NCBI GenBank assembly: GCA_026225945.1
Contig: JAMJFZ010001074.1
Span: 1,511,501 to 1,575,500 of the forward strand
Length of the DNA stretch: 64,000 bases
Source of the DNA: Cricetomys ansorgei
Taxonomy: Eukaryota > Chordata > Mammalia > Rodentia > Nesomyidae
Direction: 5' to 3'
The position numbers and the translations under genes are program-made. How positions within the stretch are numbered: position 1 is the first letter of the stretch; each line of letters starts with the position of its first letter. Positions 45,753 through 57,037 of this stretch are shown here, piece after piece. The notes under the pieces were generated by a model that worked only from the letters and a program-made list of their open reading frames with translations, was not told the origin of the DNA and did not search any database.

Positions 45753-46879
45753 ACCAACTTTAGAAAGTCTGAATGCTTTAAATCACATTTTTCTTAGCTC
45801 ACCGTTGATCACACAATCAAATGCATGGCGGTTATTAGTTTAGTTCAGTTTTTATTTTTTTTTAAAAGCAGTGGCTGCTCAGGTTTTATTCGTGGCCCCT
45901 TTAGTTTGGTTTTTTCTTCTTGCTACATCATTCCATGGTTCTGCTGTGTGCACCAATGATGAGTGACATCCTGGGTACAGACCTTGCCAGTTCTGTGGAG
46001 CTCACAAATGGAAGGGGGCAGCCTAGGTCCTGTGGCTGTCGAACTTCCAGGGAGGCGCTTTCATGGTGACAAATGGCGAAAGATCCCAAGTGGGCTTAGT
46101 GTGGACTAAACTAAATATTTCTTTTTACATCAAAACTTCAAATACAAATCTTAGAAAACTGTGTCACAGGAGCCCATATTAGATGTTGAGATTGGTAAAT
46201 GCATTCAAGGATAAGCACGTGTCTCTAATGTTGAGGGAAGAGAGTTCGCACAGTCTTGTGTGTGAATAGTTTCCAAGCCGGGCTAGACTGAACTCAAACC
46301 ACATCCAGTGCTGTGTCTAGTGGCTGTGGCCTGTTCTTTGAAGTGTAATTGCCTTAGCCCAAAGGCATGCATGTTTTAGTAACTTTTTCTTCTTTTTTTC
46401 TTTAGTTTGTTTCTCTTCGTACCCACATGCTTCCAAGATCTGACACAGGTGGAATTTCTAACTTGGCTGTCTTTTGTTTGGTTATTAGATTAATGTCCTC
46501 ATCCCTGCTTTTCTCCAAAATAGGCTCATAGCGACTGCGACAGGTACTTCCCAAAATGACCTGTCCTTTGCACATCTCGTGAGACAGAATTATACTGTCG
46601 TCCCTATTAAGAATTCCAGCCTGGAAGCCTGGCTCGCCGAGGGTGTATCTTCACGCTCTAAGAACCTTATTAATAGCTAGGAGGGTATGCCCACTTGCTC
46701 TTCAGAAGGGCTATGCTTCTCCTGATAGTATAGAAAAGTGTCTGTTTCACAGCTTGTGTGACATGGTTATTAACAAGCAGATCCTTGACATTTGAACAAA
46801 TGACAAATATTGCCTTGCAGTTTTATTAGTTTGCTTGTTTTATTGTCATCAAACTTAAGGGGTTGGTCCTGACTGTTAG

Positions 46880-47945
46880 GCTGGTGCAGAGATGGAGTCG
46901 CTTGAGACACCAAGACGGACAACCCGTGTGGGACCCAGCCCCTCCGGGGAAATGGGACCTGGATGCTTTGTACTTCTCAGAAGTCTGCTGGCCCTTATCC
47001 CAGCAGACCGGCTGGACCACAGCCTCCCGCCATCCTAACAGCCAGTCTCCCCCACCTCTTACACAGTTTTGCTTGTGCTCGCAGTCCCTTTTGCTTCCAA
47101 CGGTTCCGTTTCCTTAATGCTCTCCTGCCCGTCGAAAACACCCTATAAAACCCAAGCTGTCCCCTTTTGGTCAGAGCGGCTCTCCCCCCTAGTAGAGCAG
47201 CTCCCATGGTCTTATTCTCTCCTTAAGCCACACAAGCATCCGTGCCTTGTAGTCAGGACTGGCCACCTGTCCTCAGTGAGCCAAATTGAAAGTGGAGAGC
47301 AGAAAAGAGATTTATCCAGTGTGGCCACATAGGAAAGAGGGACAAAGAAACCCAGTGAAGCCACCTAGCTCGCCTTAGGTTCCAGAAGTATGATCAGAGC
47401 TTGCATACAGGGTCAAGGTTATGGCTATCTTAGCAGTCCCAGGCAGGGCATGGCCCTGCCTACCACTGACCAATCACTGTTTGGGCTGGCAGATACTTTC
47501 TGCATTCTATCTGCCAGGAAGGGCCACTTCCCTAGCTCCCCTTCCTCTGGTACAAGAGGCATATGGCGCCCTGTTGAATGTACTTACGACACATACTAAA
47601 GGCGGGGCTGGCTAGCGTTGTCCCAGACCCTCCTGTTCCTGTTCACTTACACTTGTTAAGTACCTGAAAGCCCACGCTAGCCTCCTGGCCCCTCTCACCT
47701 CCTCCTCTACTCTAAACTCCCAGGCTGCTCCAGTTCACAGGCTTCCCTTCTCCCAGCTTCTAGTCCTCCTTGTAACCCACATGATTCTTCCATACCCGCC
47801 TCTCTAGCCCTGGACACATGGTATACATGCATTCTTTTTCTGTCTCTCCGGACTCTCTTAGATGCTTCTGGACGTTCTTCCCCCTCCCCCACAATAAAAA
47901 CCTTCCCCCAAATCATGGAGTGGCCATTTCTTTATTGCACGCTGG
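46880..47945 (+). mobile_element. LTR-like region, family not recognised
   Basis: Two promoter/poly-A-like pieces: accctataaaacccaagctg (about 47140) followed by a pyrimidine-rich stretch, and cccacaataaaaaccttccc (about 47890) followed by catggagtggccatttcttt. AATAAAA after C-rich DNA is typical of rodent ERV LTRs. No gag, pol or env similarity is visible between them and I see no defined TG..CA borders. Confidence 0.35.
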
Positions 47946-47961
47946 CTTACAGAAATCTTTC

Positions 47962-48067
47962 TTTTAATCCAGGCCTGAACCTTATGTAGCTCACACTGAC
48001 CTTGAACTTGCAGAAACCCTCCCTTCCTGAATGCTGGGTTCGAAGGCATGAGCCACCACATACAGCT
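47962..48067 (-). mobile_element. Diverged B1-like SINE, antisense, next to exon 14
   Basis: Ccttatgtagctcacactga, ccttgaacttgcagaaaccc, tcctgaatgctgggttcgaa, ggcatgagccaccacataca. Complement of an old B1. It ends 37 nt before the exon 14 boundary, so the branch point may lie in the short unique gap or in the SINE end. Confidence 0.72.
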
Positions 48068-48104
48068 CTTCATGCTGTTTAGATGAAAATATCTCTGTTT
48101 CCAG

Positions 48105-48292
48105 TGCTCTACCCAAGAGTTCTTCTTGATTGTCAAAACCCTCTGTCATCTGAAGTCAGAGCTTCAAGCATTGATACCTGCCGTTAATTCCCACGTACAG
48201 TCAGACTTACTCCGAACACTCATCTCAGAAATTCCTGAGCTCCTCAATCCAGTGGAACATTACTTAAAGATACTTAATGAACAAGCTGCCAA
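48105..48292 (+). CDS. Msh3: Msh3 exon 14: lever to clamp
   Basis: 188 nt; acceptor ctctgtttccag, donor AA|gtaagt. Begins in phase 0 and ends two bases into a Lys codon. Encodes [40 protein letters not shown] and [20 protein letters not shown] followed by AAK. This is the long lever helix rising to the clamp (MutS IV). It has the human-like [20 protein letters not shown] register; my recollection is that mouse is a few residues shorter here. No stop, and length equals human exon 14. Skipping would shift the frame. Confidence 0.98.
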
Positions 48293-48885
48293 GTAAGTGC
48301 AGACCCCCCACTTTCGCCCAGCGGCCACCATCAGCCAGTGTCTCTGCCGTTTGCTGTACATATATATGTAATGGGAACCTTTGTAGTCGTCTACACTCAG
48401 TTCAGACCCGGGATGATGGAGGCCTTCCACAGGTGTCAGCTGACAAAAGGGTAAAGTCCTCCTAAAGCCAGGTAGTAGCAATTTATTAACTCAAAACCAG
48501 ATGTCAGATGGCCCTGGTCCTCATTTCCTAGATACCCAGGGGTGATTGTTCTTGTATGTAGAATCTGCAGTTGTCCTTCTAAGGGTGTAGTTTTATGATG
48601 TGTCTCACAGGGAGCTGAGTTTACATTTGTTGTTATTTTTCTGATTAGCAAATGAAATGACAGTTTTATCTCTTGGTTTCACCATACGAATTGTGAATAA
48701 AATAAAAATGATTTTGCCATTCCTCAGAAGTAAAGGGATGTCCCCATTAATATTTAGTGGCAGAACTGGAATGAGAACCACGTTTTCCTGACTTCCAGTC
48801 TGTTGGTATTTTATCATGCTACAAAACTGATAACTGGTCTAATTAATATGCTTCAATATATGTAACTGCATTTTTCATGTTTTAG
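48293..48885 (+). other. Msh3: Msh3 intron 14
   Basis: 593 bp, the shortest intron here; gtaagt donor and catgttttag acceptor. I see no SINE or other nameable element, only unique A/T-rich sequence. Confidence 0.95.
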
Positions 48886-49054
48886 GGTTGGCAATAAAAC
48901 TGAATTATTCAAAGACCTCTCTGACTTCCCTTTAATAAAAAAGAGAAAAGATGAAATTCAAGAAGTCACTCACAGTATCCAAATGCATTTACAAGAATTA
49001 CGGAAAATACTAAAACTTCCTTCTTTGCAGTATGTGACTGTATCAGGACAAGAG
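48886..49054 (+). CDS. Msh3: Msh3 exon 15: clamp domain
   Basis: 169 nt; acceptor catgttttag, donor GAG|gtaagc. Completes the Lys codon and ends in phase 0. Encodes [40 protein letters not shown] and [16 protein letters not shown]. The lysine-rich [12 protein letters not shown] starts the clamp that closes around [11 protein letters not shown] precedes the beta-strand continued in exon 16. It uses [13 protein letters not shown] as recalled for mouse (human: LKNPSAQYVTVSG), which supports a rodent. Length equals human exon 15. Skipping would shift the frame. Confidence 0.98.
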
Positions 49055-49144
49055 GTAAGCAATGTCAAGCATCCTTTGATTTCACATCAGTTTGCCTGGA
49101 GTAGAAAAGCTATGTTATTACAATATAAATAAAATCCATGGCTA

Positions 49145-49555
49145 GGTTGTTACAAGCAATGGTGCAGAGAAACTACTGAACTAGACAGCTCCATGGGTGG
49201 GAACAGATTTATTGGGAACCAAACTGCCAAAGCCATCTCTCAGGGGCAGAGAGAAGAGCAAAATGTCAGAAAAGCAAGTAGCTTTTATATGACAGAAAGG
49301 GGTGGGGAATCTGAGCGGATACTGGTTGTCCAGATTGGTCTGTGTGCCCTTGCAGAGGTAGTCAATCTTTGGGAGAAGGTCAAGGGAGGTTCCTGGAGGA
49401 TAAAGGGTGATCCCCAGTAGACAGAAACCATCTTTAGTGACCTGCTTTTCTTGTTAACAGAATCCTGGCCAGAATCCTTCTGTTTGAGACAGTGTCATGA
49501 GCATTTCCATTGGGGGTTTGGGGCGGGTTTGGACCTGACAGTTGTAAACATTGTT
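49145..49555 (-). mobile_element. LTR-like segment, antisense, family unknown
   Basis: Gggaacagatttattgggaa contains tttatt, i.e. AATAAA on the minus strand, near the left end. The rest is compositionally distinct from its A/T-rich surroundings. Weak call; no borders seen. Confidence 0.3.
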
Positions 49556-50154
49556 ATTAAAACCCTTTTTCCTTGCCATAATAACCTATTTTGATAAGAA
49601 ATCAGAGTAATGTTTTATTAATCTTTCAATTCAAGCAAATTCAAGCAACTTAACGTTATATATGCTTTGTCACCCGTTGAAGCTATAGTACAGAAGATCT
49701 TAGTTCTTTTGAACAGGGCTTTGGGTTCAGGACAGAGAGGCTTAGCCTTTGCTAAGCAGACCACATATTGGGTCACACAGTGATTAACTGACTGCACTTC
49801 CTCCCAAAAGTTTTTTGTTTTTTAAGAGTGGAAATACACATTTAGGAGATTTTGCTAGCTTACAGTGTTGTTTGGAATGTGGTTTAGGACACGTACTTTG
49901 TCTTTAAGGTTGGTGTTAATATCTGAATGAGAACCATTAAAGAGAGAGAAATGCTTTAAAAATGTAATTGTAGCTTTCAGTCCTATTCTGCATCTTGAGG
50001 TGTGTTCCTTCGATGTCTTATATGTACTGTGAAGATTCTAATTAGAGAACTTTCAGACACTTTACTTTGTTAAAATAGCAATTTAATAAACTTGGAAGAA
50101 ATTTCTACAGGATGAACATTCTATTTAAGATTTAAAAATAGATTTTTTTTTCCT

Positions 50155-50836
50155 GTGTGTGTTGTGGGAAGCTTTGTTACAGGGGGCCCTCCAGAGATTA
50201 CCACTCAGACACATTTTATAGCCAATTGAAAATTCTTACTCCAGTCAGCTGGTACTACATTCAGGTATTCAGGGGCTTTTAAAGGCAAAGCCACTTCCTT
50301 GTATCTTGCTTAGCAGCTGCAGGGGGAAGTTTAGGCAAGCAAGCCGATTAACAGAAGCTAGGATAAGTTAGCTGGGGCATCTTGGCCTTGGGTCTTAGAA
50401 CAGAGTTGGGTAATTTTCCATGGGATTCCCCATCAAAGAGGTCAAGTTCTAGTTAAACCTGAAATGGCTTCAGTGAGAATACAAGATGGAAGAACTTCTG
50501 AACTGTCTTGCCCTGTCATGGTTTTGTTTTGAAGTGAAAAAAAAGCGTATTTGCTAAATCCTAAGCCCCCTCCTCAGGCTAAAACTAAGGTCAGCCTGAC
50601 CCTCAGGAATACATAGTACTTCATAGGAAGTACTATTGTTCTGCTTCTGTGACCGCAAGGCTTTCTGCTCCCTTCCCTGATGTCATGGTAACACAACTAT
50701 GTCCCATTTTTTGTAAAAAGTTCGTATCCTGTCAATGGAGAGTGCCCAGCTGGGTCTGTGTGGCACAATAAAATCTTCAAATTCATAAAGAGCTCATCCT
50801 AGTCTCCTCTTGGACTAGAACAGCCTGCCTACAACA
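50155..50836 (+). mobile_element. Solo-LTR-like element
   Basis: Starts near tgtgggaagctttgttacag (50163) and ends near gcctgcctacaaca (50836), giving TG..CA. Gtggcacaataaaatcttca (about 50770) gives an AATAAA before a tail of agctcatcctagtctcctct. Total about 674 bp. No coding interior. The 5-6 bp flanking each end do not clearly match, so the borders are tentative. Confidence 0.45.
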
Positions 50837-51289
50837 TTTTCAAACCATATGTCTTAATACTTGCATTGATTTGTGTATCATAGTAAAAGATTGCTAATTA
50901 TAATAGCCATTTGAAATAAGAAATTAGAATGAACAGTAGTGCTTATCAAAATGCTCACGATTTAACCACTGGTTTAAGTTAGCCCGTCTGTCTCCTGGCT
51001 GACGTTTTGAGGATGTTATACCAAGCACACATTTCCCAAAGCCTATTTCACTCAAAGCTCTGCACAACAGAACAAAGTATTCTTGTATATTTAAACAGAC
51101 ACTGAATATTTAATTGTATTTCTTGTTTCTACCGTGTGCCTATGACTTTGGCAGATTACTTGTAAAAGTGCCACTATTTTGGTTCATTGGTGAAATCCAA
51201 GTGGCCAGGATTGTTTCAGTACAATTGCTAACAATAGGTAGTAGAAGAAAACCTGTGAAACAAGTTTCTGTCTGCCCAGAAGAGCCACC

Positions 51290-51665
51290 TCCCTTCTTGA
51301 CACGTACCTGTGGTGTATACCAAAGCCACCCCCACCTTGCTCCCCCAACCCCCACCACCCCAACTCTAAACTTCTGATCTTGTCCTGTTCACAGAACCCC
51401 CTCCCCCAATCCTGCAGCTACTGGTTTTTATTTATAACCCAAGAGGTTTTTCTCTGCTCCCACTCTCCTCTCTGCCCTGGCCTTTGCCAGTCTTCCCTGT
51501 CCTATCTGCCTCAGGGGTAGTCATGGCCGCTTTGGTCTTCCCCAAGGCCTCTGGCTGTTCTCTCTCTCATATATATGATAAAAGCCTTCTTCCCATCCAT
51601 GGGCCTGTCAGATTGGTGGTTTCCCTGTGCCCTTGGTTACAATACATCTATCTCTCTGCTAAGTT
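51290..51665 (+). mobile_element. LTR-like fragment (R/U5 type)
   Basis: Ctggtttttatttataaccc as a TATA-type box, pyrimidine-rich gaggtttttctctgctccca, then tatgataaaagccttcttcc and cctgtcagattggtggtttc. Order suggests the 3' part of a rodent ERV LTR. Family not assigned. Confidence 0.4.
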
Positions 51666-51776
51666 TTCTAAATAAGAAACATTTAAAGTTCTTAGGGGAA
51701 AGTATGAAAAAAGTTAGGGAGAGGAGAAGCTGAAGTCAACAGGAAGCCCGTACTGGAGTTCCTTGAGGTCCGCAGC

Positions 51777-51905
51777 CTGCCTGGTAGTGATGATTGACAC
51801 CTAGCAATTGCAGGGTAGAGGCTGGAGGATCAGAGTTCAGTGTTATCCATGACAGTTCAAAGAGTTTGAGACCAGCCTGGATTACATCATCTAAAAACAA
51901 AACAG
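51777..51905 (+). mobile_element. Diverged B1-like SINE
   Basis: Tgcctggtagtgatgattga, cacctagcaattgcagggta, gaggctggaggatcagagtt, gagtttgagaccagcctgga, ttacatcatctaaaaacaaa. Old B1-like order. Confidence 0.55.
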
Positions 51906-53284
51906 GCAAAGGGTAGGAAAGATTTTCAGCAAACCTGGCAATGATGGCATCCTACGCTGGTTGTAATAGAGTTTGAATAACAATGTCTGACATTTAACCA
52001 AGACAGAAGTAGGTCCTGGGAGAGTAATATGAGAGCTTACTAGAATGACTCAAGGCAGAATTCTTGTGTTAACATCTGGGAGGTGGAGCCAGGAACTGCA
52101 GAGCCAGGCTTTGCTGTGAGACCTTGCAGAGCTTTGTAGAACATGCATTGTTTTTTTTTCCAGTGGTTGTTCTTTAGCAGTAAAACTACTAAACAGAGGG
52201 CCTGTGCCTGCTCACTCTTAGGATGTTTGGAAAAGGGAATAGCTAGAAAGAAAATTTCCCATCCTAAGGCTGGGCAGCAGAGACAGTATGAGGTGGTGCT
52301 GAAGAACTTAGACTAAAACCCCGCAGGCGGTCCTGGTGAGCTTGTCTTCCATTCGCCACGGCTGTTCGCACAGTGGCCTGATGGGTCAGTGGCGGTCCCC
52401 CAGTGGGTCTGTGAGAGCTACACGGTGATTCTCATGGTACACCTTGTTTTCACGGGCTTTTCAAAATGTCCACCATCCCTTCGCCGCTAACTCCCATGGG
52501 CTAGATGTTTTCTTCCTGTAGCCTTGTAGTTTGATATTTACCTCTGACATAGAACCTCTCAGAATTATTTCGTAGAGTGCTGATGTTCCTTCACAGGGCA
52601 TTTTTAAACCAAAGAATTATTTAGCATAGCTAGTGATTTTATTTTTTCCATCAGTAATTTCTCAATTTTGGCTTTTCTTCCAGTTAATTTTTATAACTAC
52701 TGGTACCTTTTTAGATTGTCAATTCTTAACTGTAGAATCAAGCATGGCAGATTTGAAACTGTATTGATCAATTTCTATATATGAAGATATCATTAGCTTC
52801 AAATTTTTTGCTTGGTATGGAAATTAATAAATATTAACCATTAATATATAACTACAGTGTTTCTTTTAAAAGAAAAGAAATTGACATGGCAAATATAAAG
52901 TTATGTATGCATATTACAAAACAGACAAATGGAAAACTTCACAAAACTATCTCAGACTTTATTAATCTAAGAGGCTCTGGATCTTACGTGTATAATACAG
53001 GTTTTTGAGAATGTATGTGAACTAAACACAGGTGTGTGTGTGGTAATGTGGGGACTTGAGCCACTGAGAAGAGACATCTCTGACTAGTGCTACAAATGAG
53101 GTGTGGGAGAAGCTGACTTCCTTCTGGCTCATGTCAGAGAGGCCTGCTCACGGAGGGGGCGCAGCTGGATATATGAAGGCAGTCTTACTCTGAGGCTCGC
53201 TGCTGAGGGCCTGGAAAGAATTTAAGAGCCTAAAAATAAAGGCTGCAGAGTGCTATCTTCACGATTGTCAACAGCAAGTCGCGG

Positions 53285-53625
53285 ATGGAGGTGGGGCTCA
53301 TAAGGACCTAACCCTCCTTACTGAATGATTGGCAGTCGATGGATTTTGGGGGAGGGACAGCTCTTACCTTCAGTTGGGTACCAGACAACAGCTCATTATG
53401 CTCCACAGGGTGTTTCCAAACGTGTGGCTAAACAGATGGTCTTGGTTAAAACCACTGGTCACAGAACAAAACAAAAGGTATGGGTGGGGGAAGGGGACCT
53501 TCCAGGAGGATTGGAAGATGACAGGGTGAGAGAAAGAGACAGAGGGATGCGGGGTGAACGGAATATGCCAAATATATCTGTGAGATTGTCGGAGAACAAA
53601 TTTAATCAACTAAAAAAAGGGTAGT
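53285..53625 (+). mobile_element. L1 3' UTR fragment, sense
   Basis: Tgaatgattggcagtcgatg, gattttgggggagggacagc, ttcagttgggtaccagacaa, tatgctccacagggtgtttc, ggagaacaaatttaatcaac then aaaaaaa match the rodent L1 3' UTR and tail in sense orientation. About 340 bp, 5'-truncated, no ORF2 left. Confidence 0.75.
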
Positions 53626-53764
53626 TTTTGAAAAGGTAGAGTTCCTATAAAGGAAAACATATATTCACATAAGGGAAGAAACGTCTTCTTGTTGCAGAAG
53701 TCAAAGCTAGCTTTCTGAGGTTAGTTGTAGGCTTCATCTTCTTTTTTGGGGGAGGGTGGGTTCC

Positions 53765-53904
53765 AAGACAGGGTTTCTCTGTTGTGACTCTGGCTGTCCT
53801 GGAACTTACTCTGTAGCCCAGGCTGGCCTTGAACTCACAGAGATCCACCTGCCTCTGCCTCCTTAGTGCTGGGATTAAAGGTGTCCACTACCACTGCCTG
53901 GCTA
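53765..53904 (-). mobile_element. B1 SINE, antisense
   Basis: Ccaagacagggtttctctgt, tgtgactctggctgtcctgg, cccaggctggccttgaactc, cagagatccacctgcctctg, gtgctgggattaaaggtgtc. Full-length complemented B1. Confidence 0.96.
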
Positions 53905-54013
53905 GTTGTAGGCTTCTTATATGAAAACTATTACCAAAAACCCTATTCTGTTCAGGCTGGGGACCATCTCAAACTAGTAGGCCAGAATAATTGAACATTG
54001 TTCAGTCTTACGT

Positions 54014-54334
54014 ATGTAGAGTTGAGGATGACTCAATGTGTAAGAACCCTTGCTTCACGAGCCTGAGGATCTCAGTTCTGATCCCCAGTGCCCATGAAAA
54101 GAAAAGGTATGACTATCTTTACATACACTTATAACTTCAGCCCTGAAGCCAGTAAGGGAAGGAGACAGCAGGATTCCTGAGGCTTGCTCGCCTGGCAACC
54201 TAGCCCAAACCACGTTCAGTGAGAGGCCCTGTCCCAGGGAAGTAGGACAGAGAGTGGTAGGGACGAGCATGGACCGGTGTCCTCCTCTGGCCTCCACAGT
54301 TGCATGCACCCACTCACACACCCAGCCCACACAC
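54014..54334 (+). mobile_element. B4 SINE
   Basis: ID-like head (gatgactcaatgtgtaagaa, cccttgcttcacgagcctga, ctcagttctgatccccagtg), then acttataacttcagccctga, ggcttgctcgcctggcaacc, gtgagaggccctgtcccagg, tcctctggcctccacagttg and a cacccactcacacaccc tail. Nearly complete B4. Confidence 0.85.
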
Positions 54335-54542
54335 AGTCAATCTTCCTGACTTACAGAATTCTTCAGATACATGGATAGTAATGAATGAGAGAGGTTATTA
54401 GAAAACACCCAAACTCTCCCGAGAATAACACTGGATTCATTCGGAATGTTTAGAACAATGTTTACTAAATTGCCATAGCACATGATATACCGTGGTTGGT
54501 TGGCCATTTCAATAACTCTCTGTTCATTTGCACTTATTTTAG

Positions 54543-54607
54543 TTTTTGATTGAAGTAAAGAACACGGCTGTGTCTTGCGTCCCCACTGATTGGGTAAAGG
54601 TTGGAAG
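54543..54607 (+). CDS. Msh3: Msh3 exon 16: clamp domain
   Basis: 65 nt, the shortest exon; acceptor cacttattttag, donor AAG|gtaagt. Starts in phase 0, ends two bases into a Ser codon. Encodes FLIEVKNTAVSCVPTDWVKV and then G. It is the beta-strand pair of the clamp; family form (F/Y)xIExK. Conservative changes against recalled human ([21 protein letters not shown]). Short exons depend on good splice sites, and both here are good. Length equals human exon 16. Skipping would shift the frame. Confidence 0.96.
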
Positions 54608-56920
54608 GTAAGTTTAAGACATTTTTTTACTTCTAGCATGAATTGTGACATGCGTCTCTGCTAGACCAGTGCCAGCCACGTTATTGAAATAAGAGTAGTT
54701 TCCCCCTTTGATTTTCTTATGAATTTTGAGCCGAAGAGATGCTTGCCTTTAGCTGTTTTTATCATTCATTTAAAAAATGTTTTGAAGAACATATTAAAAC
54801 ATTTTGCTCATTTGTCAATTACTCTTTTGCTCCATGGCTATGAATACACAGGGAGAAGTTGAGAAGCCTTCAACTGGAAGGCCAGTGTGGTTGTCTGAGC
54901 CTTTCTCATGAACGCTGCACCTGACATTTCTCTTAAGAAGCTGAAATTTGATTTTCTACTTCACTGAGCTTCATGCTTCTCTATCCTCACTGTTTTCTTT
55001 GGCCCGCAGTTAGAACAGTTACTTCTCTTTGTAAGCTATATGGCGAGGTGCTGAATACAAATGAAAACGGTATTAGAACCACATGTCGCCCTCGGTTAGC
55101 ATCAGTCCCTAGGAGGGGACTCATTCAGGAGAAGTGTGCACTTTTAAGCAGTGTCCTGGTTGGGATATTTGTTGCTGCTCTTCTTCCTACGCCTGTGACC
55201 GGGATGAAAATGGGAACATTTGCCCAAGTTAATATTAGGGAGACTTCTGGCTGGTGGAATGAAGGAATTCTTATGTTAAGGGAAGGGAAATTTTGACATG
55301 GCGATATAATGGCTATTTTTCTTTATGTTTCTTATGTTGATTAAATAATGTAACTATTATCCACCGCCATGGCAACAGCTACTTCAGGCACAAACATGGG
55401 CTTCATGAACTCAAATACCTCGTTTTTCCCTTATGACACTGAAGCTGTAGATGTAAGTAGCGTTGACTCGGGGGGCGTTTCCTGTCCTTGGAACATCCTT
55501 TTTGTATTGACTTTCGTCCTGTACTACACAGCTAATGAGTGAAAAAGTGCTTTATAAAGAATCATTACTAATACCCATATTAGTCTGTAGAACAGTAACT
55601 TAGGTGTCTTGCAAAATGACTCTGGAAGAAAAAGCTGTGGTAAAGCGTTTGTCTAGAACGTTCACTCTAGATCCTGTAATCGAGGGACAAGTAAGGCACC
55701 GACTGCTGTCAGCATCTTCTGAACATGCAGTAATATAATTCTAGTGAATAATAAGGCATTTTGGTGAGGGCCTGTTAACATTTACTCTGTTGTTTGGATG
55801 CCAGAGCCTTGATAAAGGGTAAGTTGAACTCCTTTGGGAGTCAAATAGCCCTTCCACAGGGGTCGCCTAAGGCCATCTGCATAGCAGAAATGTGCCCTAC
55901 AATTCATAACAGTAGCAAAATTATGGTCATGAGGGAGCAACAAAAATTATTTTATGGTTGGAGGTCACCACAACATGAGGAGCTGTACTAAAGGGTCGCA
56001 GCGTTACGAAGGTTGAGAACCGCTGGGCTAGACATCGCCAGTTAGACTGTCAGTATCCAACAGCTGCATTAAAGGTAACGTGGCAGAGTGATGTAGGAGT
56101 CGGGGAGCAAAGACTGGGGTACACATGGCCTTGAAGAGCTCTCCTGAAGCATGTATCCACCCCTTGGATCCTCGTAGCAAGGTACCCTGCTAAACACTCC
56201 ATGACCTCAGCCATGACCTCCCCAGCGCTTGCGAGGGAGGCACTGTTGCAGCCCCTGCTGCAGTGGTGTACATTAACCTGTTCCGTCTGGACAGGTCACC
56301 AGTGCTGGTGCACAGCCTGCTCAAGGCCTCGGCTAGCATCTCTGACTGGGGACACTGGCTCCCACATACTGTCTACCCCTTCTCGATGGCTTACCCTCGA
56401 GCCTACAGGGGCCTGTGGGAGTTCTTCCCACGCAGCGCCCCCGGGCCTGGAGCACTGTTTTCTTTACATTCTGGATTTAATGCGCCTTGTGATGCGGTAC
56501 GTTTTTCTTTTTGCACGGAATTGTGCCAAGCAGACAAGTACAAGATTTCCAGAGTAACACCGCCTTCGTCAGCATGCCTGCCTTTCTTTGCCACATCTTT
56601 TTTCTTAACCATATTTGATTCTGATGTTTTTAAGCAAGGATTTTCAGTTAACATAATAAAAAAAAAAATGCCTTTGCCAACGAAGTAAGTTCCAACTCTG
56701 GCTGTGTCACATGGATATAATTTTAAATGTTTTAAAAGCTTCCTGAACAGAGTCCTATTGTTTAGAGTCCACGTTGGGACATGGTTAGAGAATGCTGTCT
56801 GTTTACAGCTGGACGGTCAAGGCTCACCGGTGAATAATAGCCGCTTTAGTTTGCTGAAATGGTGCGGCACCGATCCTTATAACCTTGATTTCCTATTTGT
56901 TTTCTCCTTTCCCTTTGTAG
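54608..56920 (+). other. Msh3: Msh3 intron 16
   Basis: 2313 bp; gtaagt donor, ccctttgtag acceptor. Contains a URR1 (55836-56027). The segment 56200-56560 is GC-richer with an open frame on each strand but no homology I recognise. Confidence 0.94.
55836..56027 (+). mobile_element. URR1-type hAT element, 5' end eroded
   Basis: Agtcaaatagcccttccaca then ggggtcgcctaaggccatct, gtagcaaaattatggtcatg, ttatggttggaggtcaccac, gtactaaagggtcgcagcgt and aggttgagaaccgctgggct. Right inverted terminus intact, left one lost. Confidence 0.9.
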
Positions 56921-57037
56921 CACAAAAGCTGTGAGCCGCTTTCACCCTCCTTTTGTTGCAGAGAACTACCGACGTCTCAATCAGCTCCGGGAGCAGCTGG
57001 TCCTTGACTGCAGCGCCGAATGGCTTGAGTTTCTAGA
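56921..57037 (+). CDS. Msh3: Msh3 exon 17: clamp to lever
   Basis: 117 nt (39 codons); acceptor ccctttgtag, donor GA|gtgagt. Completes a Ser codon and ends two bases into a Glu codon. Encodes [20 protein letters not shown] then [27 protein letters not shown] is the MutS IV end motif (family TxxxxRF). Length equals human exon 17 (c.2319-2435 as recalled), which anchors the exon numbering. Because the length divides by three and the entry and exit phases match, its loss would keep the frame, so in-frame skipping is possible. Confidence 0.98.

Larger units (their letters stand above)
38069..48104 (+). other. Msh3: Msh3 intron 13
   Basis: 10036 bp, gtaagt donor and ctctgtttccag acceptor. Half of it is one antisense, 5'-truncated L1 (38950-43840). 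Also holds a URR1 (38541-38744), an imperfect palindrome (44277-44330), a rodent RMER1-like repeat (45432-45752), an LTR-like segment (46880-47945) and a B1-like SINE touching the 3' splice region (47962-48067). About 43850-45430 and 45760-46880 have nothing else I can name. Confidence 0.93.
49055..54542 (+). other. Msh3: Msh3 intron 15
   Basis: 5488 bp; gtaagc donor, cacttattttag acceptor. Contains three LTR-like segments (49145-49555, 50155-50836, 51290-51665), a diverged B1-like SINE, an L1 3' UTR fragment, a B1 and a B4. About 49560-50150, 50840-51290 and 51910-53280 are A/T-rich or unremarkable, with nothing I can name. Confidence 0.93.

Noticed and set aside
56201..56688. Two overlapping open frames of 118 and 141 codons in intron 16
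   Set aside because: No recognisable homology, no splice context that would join Msh3 in frame, and the frames overlap each other and a minus-strand frame.
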